Assembly (NCBI GenBank): GCA_963971285.1
Contig: OZ020265.1
Coordinates: 5,434,270-5,498,269 of the forward strand
Origin: Astropecten irregularis
Lineage: Eukaryota; Echinodermata; Asteroidea; Paxillosida; Astropectinidae
Direction: 5' to 3'
DNA: 64,000 nucleotides
Shown here: one piece after another, positions 24,365 to 34,584 of the stretch
Numbering within the stretch: the stretch's first letter is position 1
How the letters are laid out: every line of letters begins with the position of its first letter
Program-made: the position numbers and the translations under genes
Notes under the pieces: model-generated
Database searches by the model: none
The model's input: the letters and a program-made list of their open reading frames with translations, nothing else
What the model was told of the DNA's origin: nothing

Positions 24365-24600
24365 ATGGTAGTAAACGGAGCCTGGGGTGCAGACCAGTAA
24401 ATAGGTCCAAATCAGTCCGCGGAGCTCATTATTTTGTGTGTGTATATCCTGTTTGGATGGATTCTGGCCTTAAACTTGCTCTACTTGGGCCTGTAGGGGA
24501 GGGTACATATTTTTTTAAGTATGGCACCAGTTAACATGGCCGTTTTCAGGGTATTTTCCTTTCCATGTTTTTTTTTCTCAAAAAAGTCATTGGCCATCCT
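24365..24600 (+). other. Probable 3' UTR of transporter copy 1
   Basis: Sequence after the stop (GTAAACGGAGCC, then CCAGTAAATAGGTCC, then GCACCAGTTAACATGGCCGTTTTC) is shared with both minus-strand copies downstream of their stops. It is therefore part of the duplicated unit and likely transcribed. I could not fix the polyadenylation site. Confidence 0.5.
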
Positions 24601-24736
24601 ATAGAAAACTGAAAAGAAAATGAAAAATGAAGTTTTCAGCTTAATTTGGGTGTATAGCAAAATATAATTTATTCGTGAAATAACCACAAGGGAAACTGAC
24701 TGTGTTGTTTAAGTAATTAAAAAGTGGACAAAGAAA

Positions 24737-24940
24737 AATTGACGTGAGCGGGATTCGAACCGGCGACCTCCTGAATACCGTACAGGCGCTGGTTTTATGG
24801 CTTCTGACTGCCGAACGAACAAAGATAGTTGACTATTGGGGTCACCACCAACGTATGGATGGATGGCTCAGTTGGTAAAGCGCCTGTACGGTATTCAGGA
24901 GGTCGCCGGTTCGAATCCCGCTCCAGTCAATTTTTCTTTG
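24737..24940. repeat. Two tRNA-derived SINE heads in inverted orientation
   Basis: A reverse head (GGGATTCGAACCGGCGACCTC at about 24749) and a forward head (GGATGGCTCAGTTGGTAAAG to GGTTCGAATCCCGCTCC) form a 49-bp perfect inverted repeat around a short loop. A-box and B-box consensus are present but the acceptor stem does not pair, so these are SINE heads, not a tRNA gene. Confidence 0.75.
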
Positions 24941-25252
24941 TTCACTTTTCAAAATATAATTTAGATAAAAATTACAATACATTTCGAAAATTTTAGAAGT
25001 GTGGGAAAACTTCAAATAATACTAATAATAATAATAACCGGCATTTAATGCGCTCTTTTTAGTAAACTAAATCACAGCGCTTACAAACGAAAATTAAATA
25101 GTAAATACATATAATATAACATAAACTTAATACTGTACACACAAATAAATCTGTATCATTGCTATAATTGTTGGGAAGTCTTTAAGTCTCTTTAAGTCTT
25201 CTCTCTGTAATGATAATACATGTATATCCTTTCTAACTAATTTAATGTTTTT

Positions 25253-25505
25253 TTAAGTAATATCATACTTTGGTTTTTAGCAAAGAAATACATATTCATG
25301 GACAAAAATATCAAGACAGATACAGTAACAGTCTTCTGTGACAATTTCAGACCCAAACGGTGCCCACTTTTTAAGAAGTGAAGAACGGCCACAGTATTTC
25401 TTAAGTCTTTTCTCTGTTATGTTTGATTTGTTAAAAGATCAACATATCAAAAATCGTTTTCGGTAGTTGTTTTACTAATTTCTGGAGAAATACACAATTT
25501 CAGGC
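25253..25505 (+). mobile_element. MITE-A copy truncated by gypsy sequence
   Basis: The left two-thirds of MITE-A, from AAGTAATATCATACTTTGG through AAATACACAATTTCAGGCG. It then switches without a gap to gypsy polyprotein sequence. The right end of the MITE does not reappear after the gypsy LTR. Confidence 0.85.
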
Positions 25506-26765
25506 GCCTTCAGGGACGTTCCCCTACCAGCATGCGACACAACATTAACCTGTGACATTTCAACTGGCAACCCACGTCCATTCGTCCCTGCAGACTTACG
25601 CCGTGCAGTGTTTGACTCGCTACATTCCTTGTCACACCCGGGGATTCGAACCACCCAACGTCTCATTACCGAGCGCTATGTTTGGCCAGGTATGAACCGT
25701 GACGTACGAACATGGGCACGATCTTGCATACAATGTCAGCGAGCAAAGGTTCATCGCCACACCTTTGCACCCTTGTCGCAAATTCAAGCCCCTAGGGCCA
25801 GATTTGACCATGTCCACATTGATCTTGTGGGCCCATTGCCACCATCCAATGGATGCACCTACATACTAACGTGCATTGATCGTTTCACACGTTGGCCAGA
25901 AGCAATCCCACTGCCCGACATCACAGCAGAGACAGTCGCACGAGCGTTTGTCACCAGATGGGTCGCTTCTTTTGGCGTTCCATCAACAATCACCACCGAT
26001 CGAGGAAGTCAGTTTGAATCAGCACTTTTTCGCGCCTTGACCAACCTTCTCGGAACCACACGCGTGCGTACCACTGCCTACCACCCGATCGCAAATGGAC
26101 TTGTTGAACGTTTTCATCGACAACTCAAGGCATCACTACGCGCACAAGTGGACGCACACAAATGGACAGAGACTTTACCACTTGTTCTCCTCGGCATACG
26201 GACTGCAGTCAAGTCCGATTTCGGCCACAGCGTCGCCGAACGCGTATACGGCACAACACTTCGCTTACCGGGAGAATTCTTCGACACCACTGATCTCGCC
26301 AGTTTGGACCCCGCGAACTATGTCCATCGCCTCAAACGCACAATGCAAGATCTTCAGCCGCCAGCACCTCGCACACAGCAACGCCCTACTGTGCATGTCC
26401 CCATGGATCTCCAGACATGCACACCTGTTTTTGTGCGTCGTGAAGCAGTGCGCAGACCCCTTCAACCGCCCTACGATGGACCCTTCAAAGTGCTCAGTCG
26501 TACCCCTAAACACTTTGTGCTGGACTTGCACACTCGCACCGACACAGTGAGCATCGATCGCCTGAAGAGCGCTTCCATGGACCACACACCGGACACTCGT
26601 TTTGTTCCCAGCACCCCACGCCCATCCACACCTACAGTTGCACCCCGCAACATTGCGAACAATGCAGACACAACACCGCCCACTGCTGTGCCGCCCACAC
26701 GCACGACCCGTTCTGGTCGCACCGTACATTGGCCTCAACGCTATGTCACATTCGTTCGTTATTAG
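25503..26765 (+). CDS. Ty3/gypsy integrase region, 5'-truncated second element
   Basis: Second gypsy pol fragment, a relative but not a copy of the first. Homology to it begins about 25506 (VPLPACDTTLTC...GNPRPFV) and runs to TAG at 26763. The HHCC head (HSLSH, CIQC), the D,D35,E core ([28 protein letters not shown]) and the GPY/F-type module (YDGPFKVL) are all intact. RT and RNase H are missing because the sequence joins MITE-A DNA abruptly. Codon usage is GC-rich compared with the first element and the surrounding DNA. Confidence 0.93.
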   Translation, partial: GAFRDVPLPACDTTLTCDISTGNPRPFVPADLRRAVFDSLHSLSHPGIRTTQRLITERYVWPGMNRDVRTWARSCIQCQRAKVHRHTFAPLSQIQAPRARFDHVHIDLVGPLPPSNGCTYILTCIDRFTRWPEAIPLPDITAETVARAFVTRWVASFGVPSTITTDRGSQFESALFRALTNLLGTTRVRTTAYHPIANGLVERFHRQLKASLRAQVDAHKWTETLPLVLLGIRTAVKSDFGHSVAERVYGTTLRLPGEFFDTTDLASLDPANYVHRLKRTMQDLQPPAPRTQQRPTVHVPMDLQTCTPVFVRREAVRRPLQPPYDGPFKVLSRTPKHFVLDLHTRTDTVSIDRLKSASMDHTPDTRFVPSTPRPSTPTVAPRNIANNADTTPPTAVPPTRTTRSGRTVHWPQRYVTFVRY

Positions 26766-26791
26766 CCACAAACTCACTGGAAGGGGGCTCC

Positions 26792-27293
26792 TGTAGCGTT
26801 TCATAATTGTTATTAATACAGACAGTTCTTTAATTTTATATTCTTATGAAGACTGTTTACACTGTTTAATCCTTTCATATTATTATTTCTAGTATTCAAT
26901 GTAATTATCACAATCCATTTTTTGTCTTAATATCATGACCTCTATGTAACTTATAACCATTTATATTTGCTTATTTTTACCTATAGCATTTCATCATAAT
27001 AGCATCCATTAGTAATGATTTCTCATGATTGTCTTCCTGATTTCCAAGTTGTGATCACATACTTTCACTTCCTGGCATTGATTGACACAAGGCTGACCAC
27101 TGTGACCAGTGACCCTGAGTGGCTCAGTGTCCAGTGACTTGATTCTTAGTATATTACTTCTGACTAGTATGATTCATTCCTTGGAAATCAACTTCATTCC
27201 ATTGTTTTATTGCCTCAGCGTCTGTTATAAAAGGCTGCTGAGGGTATGTTAGTTAATATCTCAGTCTAACTGCTAGCCATCTTTCAATCAACA
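26792..27293 (+). mobile_element. Probable 3' LTR of the second gypsy element
   Basis: A polypurine tract (GGAAGGGGGCTCC, to 26791) precedes TGTAGCGTTTC, like the first element. TATAAAA at 27236-27242 is a likely promoter box inside the LTR. The right border is uncertain; I place it at ATCAACA because the first LTR ends in CA, but a clear partner was not found. Confidence 0.5.
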
Positions 27294-27422
27294 TTGCTTA
27301 GTGCGCATATAGGAGGGTACTGTATTTGCCAGGTGTGTGGACTAAATGCGAGCCATTCGAATTTGTGCGCTCCAAGAATTTGCAAAGCGTTGAGTATACA
27401 ATCTCAATACGCGAAATATGTC

Positions 27423-27559
27423 AATAGCGCTGCGCACTTGTTCTAAAAATAGCACCGAACCTCAGACAAACATTGCAACGTCACCATGCAAACGTGAGGT
27501 GAGTGGAAGTATGTGTGCGCGTCGCGCGTGGTGTGACGTCATTAGTGCGGAACGCTATT
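27423..27559. mobile_element. Short TIR element, AATAGCGCTCCGCACT family
   Basis: The left end AATAGCGCTGCGCACTTGTTC and right end ATTAGTGCGGAACGCTATT are inverted. GACGTCATTAGTGCGG and the CAAACATTGCAACG core are shared with the copy at 61487-61646. Confidence 0.75.
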
Positions 27560-28082
27560 AACTACTTCAAGATGCGCATGGACATGATCGAATATAACCC
27601 ACCACAGGCTATTCGCAAACAACTCTGGCTAACATTGTTGCGAGGGCTTACGTTGGGTGATGTACATGTATCAGATGCCTGTTATCGTTTGACCTATAGC
27701 CAAGCCTTCTGGGTCAACAGTTAATTGTACTGTTTTGAGTTCAATGGGTTTTTGTCAAAATAAGTACTGACTCATAAGAACTTGTACCCACACTGATGTA
27801 TACGTGTATACATACTACGTAACGACCTTACACTCAATTAAAAATAAGTACCCAACTTCACACCGATGGAAAACGTGACTCGGCAGTTATATTTCATTGG
27901 CTGTCCCACGTACAGCAGCGTCATGTACAGTCGACTCAAAGTAAGGCTTTCTTGAAGAAATTGATACAATGGATATCATTGTGTGTTTACAAAAGATCAA
28001 CCCCTCTGTCCTTTGCACGCACATCCGGTTGGCAGATCTCTAAAACTCGTGATTGGGAGAAGCTAGACTATAACTTATCTTT
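27560..28082. other. Non-genic stretch
   Basis: No exon, RNA gene or repeat recognised. Confidence 0.4.
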
Positions 28083-28530
<448 letters not shown>

Positions 28531-28820
28531 AAGCGTTCCAACAGGATATAATTATTGGGTCGACAAATTCCGTGCACTGTTATTGATCAATGCATTGCAA
28601 ATTCTAGAAGGCGCTCTATTATTTTGGAATCACTGGTATACATAATACCCCCCCCCCCTTTGTAAGAAAGGTCATCATTATAAACATAAACGCTTGCTAC
28701 GAACCTGGATAATACCATACTGGTTAGTGCTCTAACAACTGAGCTTTCAAGGTCCATGTTGTTGCGGTGTCCCGAACTGTAAATATTGCCAGTCAGAGGC
28801 AATGAAACCACTCACGGTTT

Positions 28821-29185
28821 TAAAGGTAGTATCATACTTTGGTTTTTGTCAAAGAAAATTCAGATTCATGGGCAAAAATACCAAGACAGACACAGTAACA
28901 GTCATCTGTGAAAATGTCAGTAACATACGTTGCCCACTTTTTGAGAAAACAGTGAAAAACAGCTGCAGTATTTCTGAAGTGTTTTCTCTTTTATTTTTGA
29001 TCTTTTAAAAGATCAAAAATATTTTCGGTCGTTGTTTCACTTATTTCTGGATAAATACGCCATTTCAGGCGGAAACATTCTAATGGTATGTTTCTACCAC
29101 CACCATCTTCATACCCTGTCAGTTATACGTAAATCTGTGAACATTTCTATTTTGGTCTCTTACCAAAGTATGATACTAACTTTAA
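28821..29185 (+). mobile_element. MITE-A, full-length copy
   Basis: Ends TTTAAAGGTAGTATCATACT and CAAAGTATGATACTAACTTTAA, central palindrome GATCTTTTAAAAGATC, length 365 bp. It serves as the reference copy for this family in the window. Confidence 0.9.
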
Positions 29186-29435
29186 GATGAACTAAATTAC
29201 AAGCCCACTATCTCAACATAGATAGCAAGGCTGCAAATCTTATAATTTGACAATAAATTCACATTTTGTTACTTACTTCAATTTATGATCAGCTGTATCT
29301 TTAAGGTAATGGTTGGATTGGCACTGGATACCGCAGATGTGTGGATAGGTAAGGTAAATAGCCGCTTTTGCTAGTTCAATCAAAGCCCCCATTTACATCA
29401 CATGCACTATACCCGAGTTATAAAGAAGTACATGT

Positions 29436-29885
29436 ATACAGGGAGTCCCAGAAAAAAACAAACGCAACACTTTGTTGTGACCCAGTATGTTGGATTAAAC
29501 TGTTCATCACTTTAAGATTCAGATATGTGATACAGCCATCTCTTGGCTATCAAAATGTAAAATTTAAGCATACTGGGGCTGCAATTGGCGAACATATGAC
29601 CAATTGAAAGATTACGCATTACAAATTTGCAAAGATAACATGCATAGTGGTCAATACACGCATAATGTGTACGAAAGAAAGATGTAAATCGGGTTTTGAG
29701 GTTGGGTATTTCAGTCTTAGTTGTTTCACTCAATTTTTGTTCAATTTTGCTCAAATTCTACATGGTGATAGCCAATAGGGCCTATATAGCTGTATCACAT
29801 GTCTGAATCTTGAAGTGGTAAACATTTTAATTTTCATATAATATTTCTCGACACAAGTGTTACGTTTTTTGGGGGACACCCTGTA
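29436..29885. mobile_element. GGTGTCCC-end MITE
   Basis: Starts TACAGGGAGTCCCAGAAAA and ends TTTTTTGGGGGACACCCTGTA, with TA-rich flanks. The two halves fold back over about 200 bp (CACTTTAAGATTCAGATATG against CATGTCTGAATCTTGAAGTG). Related to the copy at 36508-36952 and possibly an end near 61760. Confidence 0.8.
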
Positions 29886-30024
29886 TATAAATCAGCCGAT
29901 TTGTTTCGCAATAACAAGTGGCTTGGGCCAGCTGAAAAACGTGCGCTGAACAAAGTATACTACTACATGCTTTTACAATTATAGTATACTATTGCTTGCT
30001 CATATATTCAGGAAGTCATATAGC

Positions 30025-30285
30025 ATTTACGAAACGGAGGCTCAGGCTCAGGCTGAGGCTCAAGCTTTGACATCCATATGCTGAAAATATAGGTTGTGGT
30101 TTTTCACTGAAGCTAAAACTCTGTTTTCCTTCTCAAACCAGAGAATCTACTTCAGAACTGCAGCCAAAAGCCTCTATTTTGATACCAGTTATTTCAGAAT
30201 GGATCCACACAATGGAGCCAGAGCCTGAGACGGAGCATGAGCCTCCGTTTCGTAAACACCCTAAGCCTCCTTTTCGTAAACACCC
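30025..30285. mobile_element. Hexamer-tipped foldback element
   Basis: Left end TTTACGAAACGGAGGCTC followed by GAGGCTCAG-type hexamers; right end GAGCCTCCGTTTCGTAAAC. The right terminus is repeated once more (CCTCCTTTTCGTAAACACCC). The core has the shared gctgaaaatataggttgtgg and CAGTTATTTCAGAATGGATC blocks. Confidence 0.8.
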
Positions 30286-30436
30286 ATAATTATAGTGGCA
30301 AAAAGAGACTTCAGTCTGCTGCCACCAACGTCTCAAAAGTCTCCCATTACAAGACATTCAGATAGATTGATATAGATAATGTGGTTCTAAATTAGTCAAT
30401 TAAATACTCTTTCCTCATGTATGTTTCTCTGTTTAG

Positions 30437-30552
30437 GTTTGTTGTATGACAGAACAGGGAGTTACAGAGCGGTCTTTCTTTCCCTCGGAGGGGTTCATCT
30501 TATTGCCTTCCTGGCATTCTTGGCGATGGTTTGGCGACAATCACGGAACTAA
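30437..30552 (+). pseudogene. Orphan last exon of an SLC16-like transporter
   Basis: A 116-nt exon with a CTGTTTAG acceptor, identical in length and phase to exon 4 of the three transporter copies. It encodes LLYDRTGSYRAVFLSLGG and ends WRQSRN-stop. Exons 1-3 of this copy are absent. It lies 6 kb downstream of copy 1 on the same strand, so it is either a relic of a fourth copy or an alternative terminal exon of copy 1. The frame is intact, which leaves the second option open. Confidence 0.75.
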
Positions 30553-33106
30553 ATAGTAGTAAACGCATGACGCAGTATCTTGGGAAATGAGGAAACATCG
30601 CTAAAATGTGTTTACTCCGTGGATGTTGACTATGATTAGCGCCCCCTATGGCAAGCAATGGTCTACATCGAAAATAATGACATCGGTTAATATCCATTTA
30701 AGGCTGCTAAGTTGATATCTGCGATAATATCCATTGGCAAGGCTTAACTTTTCATTATTTAGAGTTGTATATCTTCGTTGTTTATAGACCTTTCTTTTGC
30801 AACGTCACAGCCCAAGTGTTTTGCCAACAAGCATCAAGGAATCTATGGCGAGCCGTCAAAGTCAGGCAAAACAACAACATAACCACAATTTAAATTCAAC
30901 GTTTCATAATCATCGGAAGATATTGCTGAATGTAAAGAAAACAAGCACAATGATGGTATGTATTTTGTATGCTATGGAAAGTTTGTAAAAAAAATTGAAT
31001 TTTATCACGCCGTCTCTCAAGAAGATGAATTGATTTGCAAACATTTGGACGCCCATACCACGGAAAAAGGAAAATTGCCAACCAGCCCGTCAGTGTTTGT
31101 AAACAAAAGAAAGGTCTAAATATTTTTTCCCCTTTTGTCCCTCTCTTTGTTTTAATTCAGAGGTTTTAACATAAACGATTCCATTATGAACTGCAATGCG
31201 TAAATGTAAAATCTTAGATTTTGGGGGTTCGATTTGCAATTAAATAAAGAGTGTGTAAGGGTATATATACAATAATAGAACATGCGATATATCACATATC
31301 TTGCAGGGTATTGTGTCTGGATATATAATCATAAGAGGGAAGAGCAGTCATAACACTTGGGTTAATCACTCAATCACACCGTCTTTCATGAATGTTGATT
31401 ATTTTTTATTAAACGTTCCCTTTAACCATTAATATTCGAACCTAATGCTAAGTGTTAGCCATTATACCTTATACTTCGTTTTTTCGATTGATAATAAATT
31501 TCAGGTAAAGTGAAAGCAAAACTTTTTTTTGTAGAGAATGAAAAAAAAAGTGAAAACAGTGAAAGTTGGAATCATCAAAGCATTTTTTTTCCAATCAATA
31601 GTTTTCGAACGTCTAATGGAAACAAAAACATCATCTACACATGAAAAGGAACCCTAAAGATACAGTTGTTAATTAGATACGTATTAAAATTAGGAATGCA
31701 CTTCATGAATCTCTCTGCTACGAAAAAGTTTAATTTCTTTATACTATCTCACTGTATTTGGAAACTTTGACAGACATTGAAAATGGACGCTTTACTATCT
31801 GGTCGCGTCTGGATTAAAAACAACCTTTTATGATCGGTATTTTGATCGTAGACGAAAATACTGGGTATTTGAAAAACATTGTTTTTGCTGGGAACAGTTA
31901 GTAAGATTTGAGTGAAACTACAACTACATAATTATAACACAGTTTAAAGAAAATAATGATTTTAAGGAAAACAAGTATGCTTCTGCTACCGTTCTTGTTC
32001 ATAAAAATGGTCTTGTTTGACCTATGTCATATAAATCTATATTCTGCCTAAAATCAATTTCTTGGTGATTTATTTCTTGTGCTTATTTTGCCTTGTATCC
32101 TTAAAAAGTATGCAAATAAATGTGAATTGAATTGAATTAAAGGATGTTATAGTTCGGTAAAGAAACCACAACCAAGCGTTTTCGATATACTGTTTTTTTT
32201 TCTAATAACTAATATTAAATATATATATGACCTATCCGTGTAATATTAGGATATTTCGTTGGAATATCCAGGACGGGTTCAACAGTAGAAGTTGTCAAGA
32301 GATCTGAAAAGTCACCCGAGGAGACCTGTATGATAACGCGGAAAGAACAGAAAAAAGACAATATCAGGTTGATAAAAGATGACTGGGATTGGTGATGTTC
32401 TTCAAAAGAAGGACCCTCCCCACTCACAAGTTCAGTGAAAGCACCCTCTTCTGCTTATTATAAAGAAATTAAACAACTGTATAATAACTAAGAGGGAAAA
32501 AAAAATCATTTAATATTCATGAACTAAGAGGGCAAATGTCTCTAGTTTATTCAATTCACTCATTTTGTAAGCCGTTTGTTTGAAAGAATCACAGTAGCAA
32601 ACGATACGCACACAATTTAAAAGCTTACTTTACATTTGTTTGGTTATAATAGCATACTTTGGTAAGAAACCGAAACAGAACTTTTCAAAGATTTACGTAA
32701 AACCTACCGGGTATGAAAATGGTGATGAAAGAAACATACCGTTACAATGTTTCCGCTTGAAATGGTGTATTTATCCAGAAATTAGTAAAGCAACGACCGA
32801 ATTATTTTTTTCATCTTTTTAAAAATAAAACATAAAAGAGAAAAGACTTAAGAAATACTGTGGCTATTTTTCACAGTTTTCAAAAAAAGGAGAAACCGTA
32901 TGGGACTGAAATTGTCACAGATGACTGTAACTGTAGGCCTATCTGTCTTGAAATTTTCGACAAAACTTTGAGAATCCGGTGCAGAAAGTGTCAATGTACT
33001 TTATGTAGATTACATTGGACCTCCTAGGGTTTACTATAAAATAGCTGCCTGTTTTCATATACCAAAAATGAGTGGTACTAACTTTGAAATTGCTAAGAAG
33101 TATTGT
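30553..33106. other. Non-genic stretch
   Basis: AT-rich sequence with only short open frames. Contains a worn MITE-A (32643-32975). No exon is supported. Confidence 0.5.
32643..32975 (-). mobile_element. MITE-A, diverged copy
   Basis: Reverse orientation: ATACTTTGGTAAGAAACC, TTTCCGCTTGAAATGGTGTA and ACCGTATGGGACTGAAATTG blocks in order; both termini are worn. Confidence 0.75.
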
Positions 33107-33390
33107 TCAGGTTGTGTGGAAGCTTAATATCTGCGGCCATTCGCCCAATCTTCCAAGAATTCCGTGAAGCATAGCATCATTAGCCGCGTTGATAACATTG
33201 AACAATTTATCCTGGCTTTTACCTTTGGCGTGTCGGCCCCTTTTGCGGCCAAACTTGTTCTTCTTCTTTTGGAGTTGTTGTTGGTCACCGGGATACACAT
33301 CTTCCAGATCCCTGTGTGCATCGTCAAGGTCTACTTTACCATCAATGCGATTCGTCTCGCCTGCTTCGAAGTTGTTGAGCAGACTTTGGC
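33107..33390 (-). CDS. Second peptide exon (basic), homologous to the exon at 34585
   Basis: Open coding exon on the minus strand, from acceptor GTTTTAG (33392-33391) to TGA at 33107. It begins in phase 1 with GQSLLNNFEAGETNRIDG, clearly homologous to GQSLPNNFEDGETNRLDG of the exon 1.2 kb upstream on the same strand. After an acidic stretch (DLDDAHRDLEDVYPGD) comes a very basic run (KKKNKFGRKRGRHAKGK), then a helical tail (NVINAANDAMLHGILGRLGEW). No cysteines. The phase fits either the signal-peptide exon at 37536-37593 or the phase-1 donor at 34593. It may be an alternative or an additional 3' exon of one gene, or a gene that lost its first exon. Family unknown. Confidence 0.55.
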
Positions 33391-33428
33391 CTAAAACATC
33401 AACAAAACAATATGGCACACCATGAATA

Positions 33429-33791
33429 CAGGCGCGGTTCTAGAGTCAAAATTTGGGGGGGGGGGGGGGGGGGGCTAGAAGAGCCATTATTTTTTATATT
33501 TATATTTTTTTTTTGGGGGGGGGGGCTAGAAGACCCAATATTTTGGGTTCTTCTAACACTCGCTTCTGCTATGTCTTATTAGGGGTCGAAAAACATGCAC
33601 ATGATAGCCCACACAACGCGTTTTTTTTATGTATTTGGCGCTTTATAACTGAAAAACATCCAGTATTTTAAAGAATTTCTTTTTTACTTGCATTTTTTTT
33701 TTTTGGGGGGGGGGGGGGCTAGACAAAAAAATTTTGGGGCTACAGCCCGCCTAGCCCCCCCCCCCCCCCCCCCCCCGTAGAACCGCGCCTG
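33429..33791. mobile_element. hAT-type MITE with poly-G/poly-C subterminal tracts
   Basis: TIR CAGGCGCGGTTCTA...TAGAACCGCGCCTG with a perfect 8-bp target duplication CATGAATA (33421-33428 and 33792-33799), the hAT signature. Inside the left TIR is a run of about 18 G. Two more G runs follow (about 33516 and 33705), and a run of more than 20 C precedes the right TIR. No transposase. It lies just upstream of the basic peptide exon. Confidence 0.92.
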
Positions 33792-34584
33792 CATGAATAT
33801 CATGACAATTATTAAGAAAGAATACAAGCCTGCTCTAGTCATCATCCTGATGATGACTAGAGCAGTCTACTCGAAACGTTGATACCGCACGAGAAATGTG
33901 AATGAAATAAAAGTGCGACAGTACAAACGATTCTAGCCTTTGGAAAACGCAAAGCTTTCGGGGTGTTGAAACAGTGACTGTCCGTAGTCAGAGACTCAGT
34001 CTGGTAATAAGTCATGAACATTCAACTATAAAATCATTATGACTGAGTCGGGAACTTGTTCCCAAGTATAAACATGGTCGGCCATTAAACTATCAATAAA
34101 TGGCGACCAAAAAATCCAATCATTTTGTGGACACACATTTTCATTATTTTGTCTATAATGAGCACAATTAAATGGAATGTTTTCGTATTTTTGAGCAGAA
34201 AATAAGAAATGTGTACTGAATTGAACGAATTTGTTGAATTGGTTTTTTTTTGCATCAATGAACTTCCATATGCATAATTATGTTTTATTGCACTATTTTT
34301 TAAGCGGGACATTTATCATGGTGTAAAACGTTTTGTGCATGGGCTCTTTAATGTTAGTCGTAAGGTTCGATCGCAAAGCGTAAGATGAGCTTAATTCAGC
34401 CAACACAGCTACATTATCTTGTACATGTTGTCTTGGTGATGTGGATATACGTTCATTCTATCCGAAGTTCATTGTTGTTCATGTTATTGTTTATAAAAAC
34501 TGGTAGCTTTAAGAATTTGTCTATGAGTGTAGGCCATGAATCTTCTTGAGGTTTTAGTTTAGTTTTTCTTAGCTTTACTAAGCG

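Larger units (their letters stand above)
29343..30436 (+). other. Duplicated transporter intron 3 sequence
   Basis: Segments such as TTATAAAGAAGTA (about 29418) and TCGCAATAACAAGTGGCTTGG plus CCAGCTGAAAAA (about 29908) match transporter intron 3 (for example 23800-23860). They are split by a GGTGTCCC MITE and followed by a hexamer-tipped foldback element. This supports the orphan exon at 30437 as part of a partial transporter duplicate. Confidence 0.6.

Noticed and set aside
32215..32427. Minus-strand frame with an acceptor-like ACAG before VSSGDFSDLLTTSTVEPV
   Set aside because: Short, no homology recognised, and no partner exon or consistent donor.
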